From NCBI RefSeq assembly GCF_048564905.1, contig NC_132995.1, positions 60,938,639 through 61,002,638 of the forward strand: a stretch of 64,000 bases of DNA, given 5' to 3'. The notes under the pieces are model-generated. The model did not search any database. It was given only the letters and a program-made list of their open reading frames with translations, and was not told the DNA's origin. Below, piece after piece: positions 1 to 40,100 of the stretch. Source of the DNA: Vicugna pacos. Its lineage: Eukaryota > Chordata > Mammalia > Artiodactyla > Camelidae. The translations under genes and the position numbers were made by a program. Each line of letters opens with the position of its first letter. The first letter of the stretch is position 1.

Positions 1-481
1 ATAAAAGCCTAATTACCTCCCCACAAAAACAAAATTACTTAATTAAAAATCTTCAAAAAAAAAAGAGGTAGATAGGTAACAAGGAAGGCACTAGTAGGAG
101 TCAAATGCTCCCTGGTTTGGTTGTGTATAAGAGAGAGAGATGAGGGAAGGGAGAAAGTGAGGAGAGGGAGGAAGGACAAGGTGGAAAGAGAAGTAACTTA
201 CAGGAATTACTATTATGATCGAAGAACTCCCCACCACCCCTGCAAGGACAGGAGAAATAAAAACATTTCTAGATAAAGAGAACTATATCAGAAGGGAAAA
301 CAAAGTCACAATTAAGTATCTTGAAGTAGATAGGATTATATGAAATCAAGAATATGGACCATTCTTTCTCAGACTGAAGTACAAAGGAAGAAGGGGAAGA
401 TTTGAGCCTCAATCCTATTAAAATGTGGAGAAGTAGATGCCTGTCTAGGGACAAAGGGAAAGAAAGTTTTGGAACATAGTA

Positions 482-714
482 CAGTTGACCCTTGAAAAAC
501 ACAGGTTTGAACTATATGGGTCCACTTACATGCAGATTTTTCTCAACAGTAAATACTACAGCACTACATGATCTGTCATTGGTTGAATTCATAGATGCAA
601 ACCATGGAGACAAAGAAACTATGGATATGGAGGGCCTACTATAAATTCTACTCAAATTTTCAACTACACGAAGGGTTGGAGCCCCTTACCCCTGCATGGT
701 TCAAGGGTCAACCG
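482..714. mobile_element. Tigger-like non-autonomous DNA transposon (MITE)
   Basis: A 233-bp element with terminal inverted repeats: CAGTTGACCCTTGAA at the left, and CGGTTGACCCTTGAACC read from the right on the minus strand. The left flank is TA, as expected for a Tc1/mariner-Tigger insertion; the right copy of TA is degraded. The inner sequence (gggtccacttacatgc, ttttcaactacacg) fits a known mammalian Tigger-derived family. No transposase is encoded. Confidence 0.8.
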
Positions 715-1124
715 CATATAGAAAATATCACAGGGATTACTGAAGTGAAATTAAGAATTACTAAGCAGGACAACTGAGGATAAGACACTTTGGTACAGCA
801 GACACTGTTAGAACAATTCCATGACTTTCTGTAGCTCATTTATCAGCTAAGAGAAGAGAGAAAAGGACACAGCAGGGTTATTCAGTGTGGAAGCTCTCCA
901 AATTAATAAGTAGTGACAAATTTTGAATAGGTAACAAATTATAAGCTGAAAGTATATTTAGGAACGAATAGCCAATTTCTAAAAGAGTGTGTGTATCATG
1001 TCTCCCTTTGCAGTACTGAGTTCAAGATGAAATTCTGTACTTACCCACCATCATGGGTTTTCACCATTATTTAAAAATGAAAAAACAAGAACAAAAATCA
1101 AAAATATAGTAATAATTTACACAG

Positions 1125-1245
1125 AGCTTACCTTGTGTCAGGTACTTTCTAAGCACTTCATACACATCAATATTATAAGCAACATTTTTCTTAGTAACAT
1201 ATTACATAATTTTACAAAGGAGAAATCATGACAGAATCAAACTAA
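1125..1245 (-). repeat. MIR/L2-like 3' end fragment
   Basis: Degenerate CAGAGCTTACCTTGTGTCAG...CTAAGCACTTCATACAC pattern followed by TTTTACAAAGGAGAAA, resembling the reversed end of an old MIR. In CAPZA1 intron 5; the remainder of 715-1646 shows nothing else recognisable. Confidence 0.5.
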
Positions 1246-1580
1246 TCATATTTTTCCCACCAAGAGGTATTAAAAGAAAGCCAAATTACCCTTGATTTTT
1301 AAAAAACTGTTTAAATATTTCTGATTATCCAATGAAATAATCTAAACTATGCAGAGGTAGCTTTGTAAAAAGCTTTTTTTGATGGATGTAAGGCAATTTC
1401 TCATAAATAAATAAAACAAATGTGAAATAGGATACACTGAGATTTAAAAATTTTATGCACTGGGATTTTCAGAAAGAATTTTCCATATAAAATTTTCCAT
1501 TTATATTCCTTTCAAAAATAATTTAGGGAATAAAATACAGAAAAGACAGTAACTAAAAAGTGGTGTTTGTGATTGGCCTA

Positions 1581-30207
<28,627 letters not shown>

Positions 30208-30918
30208 CTTGGGCTGCTCTGGCCCAGCCCGGCCCAGGCGCGAGGCAGGCCGGGAAGGAAGCCGAGTGATGGAATCACCGCGAGGACCATCGGAAGGACC
30301 CGCCCGGAAACGCCGACCGCGGGGGCGCCATATCAGTTTCGGGCGGGGTCGATGGCTCCGGCTGCCCGTGCCGCAGGAAGTCGGCTTGCCGTAATAATTT
30401 TAAATCTAGTATCTTCCTCATTGAGTTATATCCATTTCCCCTTCCATCTTTGGGACGCTGGGAGCGTGTTTCGACTGGTATTGAAGCCCGAGCTCCAACC
30501 GACCAAATTGCAGTTGCTACTTCTATAGACTTTCCCAGCACCACTGCTCTCCATGGCAGTCGAGTCCAAAGGGCTAACTGCTGCTTGGATTACGGAATGG
30601 TTGGCCGCTTTTTCCAGCCCAGGAATGGGGTGAAAGGTGACCCTTACTCGTATGGAGGCCAGAACACTCTGGGGTCACATCTCAGTCCAGTTCTTCCAAA
30701 ATAGGTGCCGCTATTCGCCCCTTCCCGCCCTCGAAAGGAACAGGTAGCCCCGAGTCCTGGGACGCTCCTCCACCTTCCAAATCTTCTCGGTCCCTGTTCC
30801 CTGGGGCGCTCAGCCTTCCCCGAGGCCAACTTCAGGTCCGCCACTATCCCAGGATTCCCGACTCCCGGTTTCCTGCTCTTCTCCCCTCCCAACTCCCGGC
30901 GCCTGGGGGAGCGGCAAG
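30208..30918. promoter_or_regulatory. Bidirectional CpG-rich promoter of CAPZA1 and ST7L
   Basis: The 711 bp between the two start codons is GC- and CpG-rich; CpG-dense sequence extends from roughly 30.0 to 31.3 kb against an AT-rich, CpG-poor background. Visible motifs include an Sp1-type box (gggcgggg near 30341), several ETS-like CGGAAG/GGAAG cores (near 30291, 30305 and 30375) and a GCGCCATAT site. No good TATA box is near either gene. YY1-like CAAGATGGC motifs overlap both ATGs (30204-30213 minus strand; 30915-30926 plus strand). This layout fits a TATA-less housekeeping promoter firing both ways. Exact start sites cannot be seen. Confidence 0.85.
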
Positions 30919-31126
30919 ATGGCGGATGGTGACGGCTTAGGTGAAGCAGCGACTGCTGCGGCGTCTCCTACTGCACCAGCTCCCGGCATGAGCCCGCCGC
31001 TGGGCTGGAGGGAGCGCCTGCGGGCCGGGCTGGCCGGCACTGGGGCCTCGCTGTGGTTCGTGGCCGGGTTGGGGCTGCTTTACGCTCTGAGGGTCCCGCT
31101 GAGGCTGTGTGAGAATTTGGCAGCGG
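30919..31126 (+). CDS. ST7L: ST7L coding exon 1
   Basis: Encodes [20 protein letters not shown] through [18 protein letters not shown] to RLCENLAA plus one base. The ATG is in CAAGATGGCGGA, matching both a Kozak-like context and a YY1 motif. The GC-rich Ala/Pro N terminus precedes the first predicted membrane helix. A second Met (residue 24) is in frame, but the upstream ATG matches the known family start. Donor gtgaga. Confidence 0.95.
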
Positions 31127-34100
31127 GTGAGAGGCCCAGAGCTCCCTGGGGACGGGAGTGGGAGGGGGACGTGCGAGGAGCGGTGCCGGGGGCAAGGGCC
31201 AAGTGGCAGAGATTCTCGGTAGTCACTGGAGGGCTTCGGAGAAGCTGTCGGTGTGCGCACCGACTGGGTTCTTTTTGTCTTGGGTCACTACTCCGCAGCT
31301 GATTGTCAAACCTGAGCTGCAGTTACCGGCTCCTCCCTAGATCTCTTAAGATCCGCCCTCTCTCTTCTGTCCTCGTTTACCGGAGGAAAAGCCACCTGAC
31401 AAGCTTCAGGTGGTAGGACAGATGAGAACATTTTCTGACGTGGATGCAATATTTATATACACCCCCACCATTGGTAGGATCCCTTGAAAATAATTACTCT
31501 CATTCTCCCCTGCTCAGCTGAGAGAATCCACACCCAGACAACAAAGATCTGAATGAAGGAAAACACCACGATCTTAACCAACCATTCTCATGCTTTAAAA
31601 TAGTTCTGGCAAGAAATAGTTTTAGGTATATTTTTGTTCGTTCTGTGTTTTAAGCCTTATCTTGAGTAGATTATTTGTTGCTCATTAAAATGTAACAGTT
31701 CAGGAAGTAAAGAGAACGAGCTACAAACAGCAATGAGTTCTTTCCCTAGTTCGTTTTCAGCATTTGTAGAGAGCTTGCTGTGTAGTGTGGCTTGAAGATA
31801 CAAAGGTGTTTAAGAGGTGATGATCCCCTTAGATTCTGCAAATAATATCCTTTAGCTGTCGGCAGGATAAAGTGAATGGGAGCTAGGGCCTCTAACTAGG
31901 TCTTTACAAATTGACAACCTCAGATTACGATGGAAGCGTTTCTGTTATGTGATGATTGTGACTGTCAGTACTGTGGTTTATTTTTCTGTAGCAAGAGAAA
32001 ACAAATGCCCTCGTTTCTATTCCATGAGATGACATGGAAGGCTGTGAGATAATGTTCTGAAATGTTTTGAACTTTTTTAGAACATAGTTTGTAAATTCAG
32101 ATACAGCTAACACACTAAAACAAGCTAAATAAATTGGCCTTCTTTTACTGTTTGAAAAAGCTAATTTGGTGTTTCTGTTACAGGTTAATGAAGTGCTTAC
32201 TAGTGGTTTGTACGCTCAGTAAAATGTTATTCATTGAGTTTATCATTTATCTTTCTCCATGTTAACTAGATACACCATTTAGATGACAGCAGCTGTTTAC
32301 AGATTTTTATTTCTTTCTGAAACCTAAAGAATTTATGAGACAGTTATTTGAAGTGAGGAATCTGGTCCAGGTTTTCAGTGAGTCAGATACAAGGAGCTCT
32401 TAGTTGTTCCTATTCTCTTTGGGCTGTTTTGCCTCTCTAGCTGACATACCAAATACACTGTTTTCCTTCCCTCTAATTTGAAACACTGGTTTGAATCTCA
32501 GAAAAATAATTAGGGAGCAGTTTTAAACTTCCTTTGTAACAGGATATTTGTCTAGCTCATCCTTATGGAATTGCAAATGTTCTTGTGAAATTATGATTTA
32601 TATTTTATTGGTTTTATTTTCAAAAGCAAGCCAAATTTTCTCATTTTGATTTGTTTATTTAACAAATCAGCAGTGTAAAATTCTACCCTTAATATGTGTG
32701 AAGGCATTTTTAAGATATGATACAATGGGAATTTAAAGTAGCTTTTTAAATATTACAACTTTCTCAAATGAATCTCATTCTAGGTATTAATTTATGTAAC
32801 CCCACTCTTAAAGACACTTGCGTATTTATAGTTTGACTACTTCGTTTTTTAAACTTTGATTTTCTTTTTCTTCTTTTTGACAGTGACAGTATTTTTAAAT
32901 TCATTGACACCCAAATTTTATGTGGCACTTACAGGAACATCTTCTTTGATATCAGGACTAATATTTGTAAGTAGTTTCCATTTCCTTCATGCTTTGGTAT
33001 TTAAAAATCAAATCTATTTATATGGTTAATAAAATAATTATAAATACTTAGAGATAAGCATTCTTGAAATGTGTTTAGCATTTGAAAAAACACTGAAACT
33101 CCCCCTCCACTGTTAGAGATTGGCAGTATTCATTTGGATATAAAAGACTACAGTATGTTGTGGGGGATGCGGGGAGTGGGAGATGGGTTGTGAACTAAAT
33201 GCTTGCAGGCTTGGTAACAAAATTAGTGAAATGGGCAGAGTGTAAGAATTAAATGTATTTACTTTGAAGACTGGGTAATCTGAACAGTGCATGCTCCTTC
33301 TAGAAGAGGCTAAAACTAATTCTTATCATGTCGACTTGCAGACTGATGTTACCAGATCTTACAATTTTTCAAATGATTTCAAGAGAGCCTGGATATACAA
33401 GTTTTTATATATAAAATCTTCTAATACTTTAATGTTAGCAACGTTGAGCAGACTGAGAATTAATCTATGTCTTGAGCAGGGTTTTGGAGCTGGACTAACC
33501 ATGACTTTAATTATGTGACTTCGAGCAAGTTAACTGACTTTTCTAAGCTCCAATTTCCTCATCTGTACATTGGGAATAATAATAGTATCAACTTCATAGA
33601 GTTTTGAAGACTAAATGAGATATTGTGTGTGAAAGCTTGCAACAACATGGTAGCACTTAATGAATTTTGGGCACATTATTCTAAGAAGTCCCACAATAAA
33701 GAAACCCATTTAACTTTAATTCAGCTTTTCCTTGCATTATTTAACCAAGCTCTCATTTTTAATATAAAAAGATTTTTTTTAAAACTTTGTAATCTCTATT
33801 AACATACCTAGGAACTAGTGTTTCCTGCTATAAACTTTGGAAAAACACTGCTACAGATAAAAATCTTAGGAAGTATTATGGCATGCATGGCCAATAAAAT
33901 TTTTCTGTTTTTTTCTCATCTCTAGGTGGTGCTCTATAACTATAGTAGAAATGTACAAATAATGGCATTTGTATTGGAGTGTTGTTTTTTTTTAAATAGG
34001 GATGACTACTTGACCGTTTTGTTAAAGTGAAGTGCCAGATAAGAAAGGGATTTTTCTCTTGACTTAAAAAAAAATGATGGAGGAATTCTGGGTGAAAACT

Positions 34101-37100
34101 TTTATTAAAAGCCTCAAAATTTATTGACTTATAAAGCTTACTCATAGCACATTTTGCCAATAAAAATCCAAATAAAGAAGATAGCTATCTTTAAATAGCT
34201 GATGTAATAGAAAAAGCATTGGTCTTGAAATCAGAAGATGTAGTTTTGAGTATTGACTCTGCCACCTACTACCTGATAACTTTGGCCAAATCACATAAAT
34301 TCTGAGTCTTACTTTCCTCATTTATAAGGGAGGGGGAATTTATATATATTATATAGGGTGGGGATACAATAGTATGTAACTTATATATATAATATGTAAA
34401 ACAGTTTTTAAAATTTGTCGTTACATTTTTTAAACCAGTTTTAAATGTACAAAAATTAGGAAATTCAAGTAGCAGTCTAAAGGTTAAACTCCGTCATTAC
34501 CTTTGAAATATTGATGAATTTTTATTAGCAAATTTTATTACATTTGTAATTTCTTTTACCACCTGAAAAGAGGAAGCGAACTGTGCTGCTGTCTTACTTC
34601 TATCTGAACAGGTAGTGTGCTTGGGAGCTTGAAGAATAGCAACAAAGCCAGTTGTTTAACTAAGTATTATAAGTGAAAAGATTATTTGAAAGGAAAACAC
34701 AGGATCCAGTGGGTATGCATAACACAACTTTCTATTTTGTGGAATCAGGGAAAGTTCCCTACGGATATGTCATTTACGCTGAAATCTTAAGGAGCTAGTC
34801 AAAGGGAGTTGAAAAGGCTGGAGTATCCAAATATGAAACATTCTGCTAATTCAACACAGAGAGCTGCTTTTGATTCCTCTTTTTAGAACAATGATAAATC
34901 ATGGAAACAGGAAGAAGTGAATATCCTGATTTTTAAGTGGTTCAATGTGGGAATCAACCTGACTTTTAACCTACATTAATAATACTGCCAAATACTAAAG
35001 TAGTACTTTATTTTCAAAAGTATTTGCAATTCTTGTTAATCATATTTAATAGATAGGACATCGAAGTTCTGAGAGGTTAGAAGTTAAGTGACTTGCCCAA
35101 AGCACCTAGCTAATATATGGCTGAACTGGGAGTCAAATGTGGGCATTCTAACCCTAGTCTACTACTTAATCCACCACTTACTCCACAGTGCTAGTTGTTT
35201 CGAATTTGTTTTTCTTTTTATTATGCTGCAGATAGGAAAAAAATTATAATGTAACATGGCAGTTAACATTATTTATAGATTAAACACTTCTTATTGTTTT
35301 TAATTGCTTTATTTATAAACATATTTCTTCTAGTGTTGCCTCAGCTTGTCTGAATTTCATTACAAAAGTACAAAAAGCTATTTTTACCTTGGCTCAGCAT
35401 GTGTTGTCAGGGCATCCTGTGTTTAGCTTATTGTTTCAGAAGGAGAGCACATTTAAAGTGCTGAATTAAATAGGAGCATCTTGAGAGAATGTTTTGATTT
35501 GAGCTCATATCTGCTGATCAGTTCTATTTTAAATGAAAGATGTTTTCTGTTTGTCACAGATATTTGAATGGTGGTACTTCCATAAGCATGGCACATCTTT
35601 TATTGAGCAAGTATCTGTAAACCATTTGCGACCATTGATGGGAGGAACAGAAAGCAGCATTTCAGACCCAGGTTCTCCTTCCAGCAGCAAAGAAAGTGAA
35701 ACCAACAGACAGAATTTGTCAGGTGACTACTACTTATTCAATGTGTTTTCAGAGCTGTATAGTTAAGATTGTGTTTACTGTGGCAGATAGAAAACTCACA
35801 ACAGTAGACAGAAGTTTGCCTTTCTTACAAATATAGGTAATTCATGGCTGATACGGAGAGCAATGATCATCAGAGACCTAGACTCCTTCTGTTTCGTTAG
35901 CCTGCCATCTCCAGTGCAGTTTTCCTTGTGATCCAAGATAGTTGCTCTGGCTTCAGCCATCCTATCCACATTCCAGTCAGTAAGAAAAAAAATAGGCCAG
36001 GAGAAAGGCATCCTTTCCCTATACCCCACCCCAGAGCCACCAAGGACACTTACCAAAAGTGTTATATACTATTTCAACTTACTACCTACTGGTCACATCT
36101 TTGTCAAGTGGCCAGAACTAGCTGTACGGAGGCTAGGAAGTGTAATCATCTTCTCAATGTACATATGCCCAGGTGATAAGGGGATCTTGTTACTAATAAA
36201 GGAGAGAACGGAGACAATTCTCCATCTCTGCCAAGAGAGCAAAGTTAGGAAAAATACGTTTTCTTTTCAATATATTTACAAAAACATCAAAATTTCAGTT
36301 ATTCATATATGAATATTCTATTGTCATACTAAAATTGTAACTATTCCTCTATATGTATCTACTACTACGAAGTAAATTTTACTAATGATACACAGTTAGG
36401 AAAGTAAAAATTTCAAAGCCAAATAGAGATGACATTTTTGGATTATTGTTCCTTTCATTTGCTATAGGAAATAATCATACAGTAATAATACAAATGAGTT
36501 AATTCCATAGAATGTATAATGTCTCATTTGTTCAATAAAACTAATCACTAGAGTTGTATTAGTTTATTAGAAAAATACTACCTGGGTGCAATTGCTGGCA
36601 CTTTTTAGGGGCAGGCAGGGAAAGCCTCTGAGAAAGAACTGTTTAAACTGAGCCCTGAAGCACGCGTGGGTGTTGACCAGGAATAGTAGGGATGGGGTTG
36701 GCAGCCATTCAAGAGTACAGGAAGCAGTAATGGTAACTTTCTTTCCCCTTCTCCTTTCTCCTGTTTCATAAAATAATTACAGAACTCATAAGAATAAGGC
36801 ATATTAAGATGAATATGACATAAATCTGTCCTCAAGAAGCTCTCACCAGAACCTAATGGTGTTGGCATCCTGATTTGGTGGGGAGGTAATTAGGTTTATT
36901 TATTTGCTTTTTTAATGGAGGTACTGGGAATTGAATCTAGGACCTTGTGCATGCTAAGCACACACTCTAACACTCAGCTATACCCTCCCCACCAAAGGAA
37001 AAAAAAATCACATCTGTTAATATCACTGCCAGTCTCTCAGAAAAGCCTTTAAATATTGGGAAATTATTAGGCTCACAGTAATACTTACAGGTTTTTCAAA

Positions 37101-40100
37101 ATTCTGATATATACTTAAAAGCACAAATTTTATCCTTAGCAACAAATACTGTTTTTTCTTCCTTGAATTTGACAGACCCACTTTGTTCAACTTTGAGAAA
37201 ATGTCTGCCAGTTATCCTGAATAATCATAAGTTTGTCTCTTGATGGCTCTTTCCAGTAAAAGTGATGCTTCATGAAAAAAAAAAGATCATTTCAGCTCAA
37301 AAAACAATTGCTTATTCTGGAGACAACCATCATACTTGGTTGCCTTGTTTACTAGGGAGAGGGTAAGGAAACCAGTGGTTACTAGTACAGTTTGGTGTCA
37401 CTGCCTTGACTCATGCTAAAGTGTCAGCAGTTTTGCCAACCATTGATTTTGTACCATCAGCCCAACTTTGCAGGACTGGGACTCCTGTGAGGCATGTCAG
37501 GTCCTCGGGGTACAAAATTTAAGGGAGCCCTTACTCTTGGGGTTGAGTTTATGTCAACAAGTTAAAAAGGCAAATGTCTTAACATTTATTATGAAATTAG
37601 TTGTTACTTTCCAGTTCCATGAATCATACTTTGAGAACCACTGATCTAAAACAAAGAGCTGACTTTTCTATTTATAAACCTTTGATGGCTTCTGATTGAC
37701 TAAGAATAATGTCTAAAATCTCTATGTAGTATATAAGCTCCTTCATCAATTTCCCCCAGTCTATTTTCTAGCCTCACTTGTGGCTCTGCCTCTCACACCA
37801 TACTGTGTACTCTAGCCTAACTATTCTGTGTGGTTTTCTGATCCTTCCTCTGCTTAGAATGTTCTTCATCTGGCAACCTTCTTGTCACCTTTTACAGTGT
37901 GTTCAAGTTTAAATGTCACCTCCTTTCTAAAGCCTTCCCTAATTTCCCCAGAGCAAAATTAATACTTCCTTTTTATCTCTGGGAACAAAGGATACCTCTA
38001 CCACAGCACTTATCACACAGTTTAGTTGATAGTTTATATAACTAATTCTCATGCTACATTTAATACTATTAAACAAGTTAGTTCCAAATGTTGTGGTTGG
38101 CTCCAGAAATACAAAATGACCAAAGTATTAAAAGCTCATATTTTAAAGGCAGAAACTGAAAACCAAACTGATAATCATCTTGTAATATGGCAAATGCTAT
38201 ACTTGAATTATGAGCCAAATGCTATGGGGACAGAAATAAGGGAATGACTAGATTTGATTGTATGCTGCATGACAGCAGGGGTGATCCATGCCTTATTCAT
38301 CTCTGTGCTGTATGTGGCTAGCACTATGCTTAGTACACAGTGACTATACAATAAGTGTTAGTTAAATTAAGATATAACTGTACTTGATTAAACTGTCTCA
38401 TTTTCTCCTTTTTTCCCTTTGTTTTTTAGAATGCAAGGTATGGAGAAATCCCCTAAATCTTTTCAGAGGAGCAGAATATAGGAGGTATTAATTTTACGTT
38501 CAGTATAATTATGGCATTGGATTTAGAGTAAAAGTATTACGAAAACATTTGTTTTTATAAATATATCACAACTTTTCTAGTTGGACATACTGGTGTATAA
38601 TAAGGAAAAATGATTAGACCAAGGTCTAGTTGGCAGCCTCTCAACTGTATTTGCTTTTATAATCATGAGAAACATTGCTTCAAACCATATGTTTGTAATA
38701 TATAATAAGTATACATTTGGCCCTTGGTTTATGGCAGAAAGCTTTTTCAAAGAATTCATGAGATTAAGAAAAAATTACAAATGTCATTTCTGTGCATATG
38801 TGCTCAATTTCAACTTTATTTGAGGATTCACTAGAAAATATCAACCTGTATGTGAATAAGAATTTCATCTGTGCAACTGTAGAAAGCATAGTATTCTTAC
38901 ATCGCCATTCCCTGTATATACTACTATGTCCGTTTCTCTTCCAGTTTTTACTCTAAATGAGAAAATATTTTTTGAAGCTTATGACCAAAGATACTTTATT
39001 TTTATTTTGAGAAGGGCTATGTTTTACCTGGTGATAGATTGATTTAATTCATTGAACAAGAAACTCTATATGTTTACTATGTATAGGGACTATACAAAAT
39101 GATGAGAATACTAAATGGTAAGCAAGAATCTCTGTGCTTAAGGACTTGATAGTGTAGGACAGTCACATCCTGGGAAGCAAAAGCTAAGCTTTTATGAGAG
39201 ATAAAAAGGGAGTATTGATTTTGCTCTGGGGAAATTAGGGAAGGCTTTAGAAAGGAGGTGACATTTAAACTTGAACACACTGTAAAAGGTGACAAGAAGG
39301 TTGCCAGATGAAGAACATTCTAAGCAGAGGAAGGATCAGAAAACCACACAGAATAGTTAGGCTAGAGTACACAGTATGGTGTGAGAGGTAGAGCTACAAG
39401 TGAGGCTAGAAAATAGACTGGGAGAAATTGATGAAGGAGCTTATATACTACATAGAGATTTTAGACATTATTCTTAGTCAATCAGAAGCCATCAAAGGTT
39501 TATAAATAGAAAAGTCAGCTCTTTGTTTTAGATCAGTGGTTCTCAAAGTATGATTCATGGAACTGGAAAGTAACAACTAATTTCATAATAAATGTTAAGA
39601 CATTTGCCTTTTTAACTTGTTGACATAAACTCAACCCCAAGAGTAAGGGCTCCCTTAAATTTTGTACCCCGAGGACCTGACACGCCTCACAGGAGTCCCA
39701 GTCCTGCAAAGTTGGGCTGATGGTGCTTGTATTAATGGATTCTGCAAAAAACAGGTCCTTGAACTTCTCACTGTATTTATTAAAAAGTTTTAAGGACCTT
39801 TTTGTTGTCTTACAGTGTCTACTTAGTAAATTTAAAAATAAGGATCAGGCCATAAAATGGACCCTGGAACAAAGCTAACATATGAAGCTAACACATGAAA
39901 CACATTCCAAAGAGTTCCATATACTTGCTAAGGTTTGGCTACAATATGCTTTTAAGCTTTCCAGAACCACACAATGATCAGCAATGTAATTTATTTATTT
40001 AAAAATTTTTCATTTTGTTTTTTATTTTGGGAGGGAGGTAATTAGGTTCATTTATTTATTTATATTAATGGAGGGCCTGGGGATTGAAATCAGGACCTCA

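Noticed and set aside
30450-30704. 84-codon open frame upstream of ST7L
   Set aside because: It lies in the promoter, has no recognisable domain, and ends before the ST7L start. At most an unproven upstream frame.
30937-31260. Minus-strand open frames opposite ST7L exon 1
   Set aside because: Shadows of the GC-rich coding exon; Arg/Pro/Ser-rich low-complexity translations.
37453-39724. Inverted repeat as a palindromic assembly or read artefact
   Set aside because: Six differences, all transitions, and arm ends that stop at distinct points with a unique 1.2-kb loop are more like a real duplication than a folded-back read. Not fully excluded; long reads would decide.
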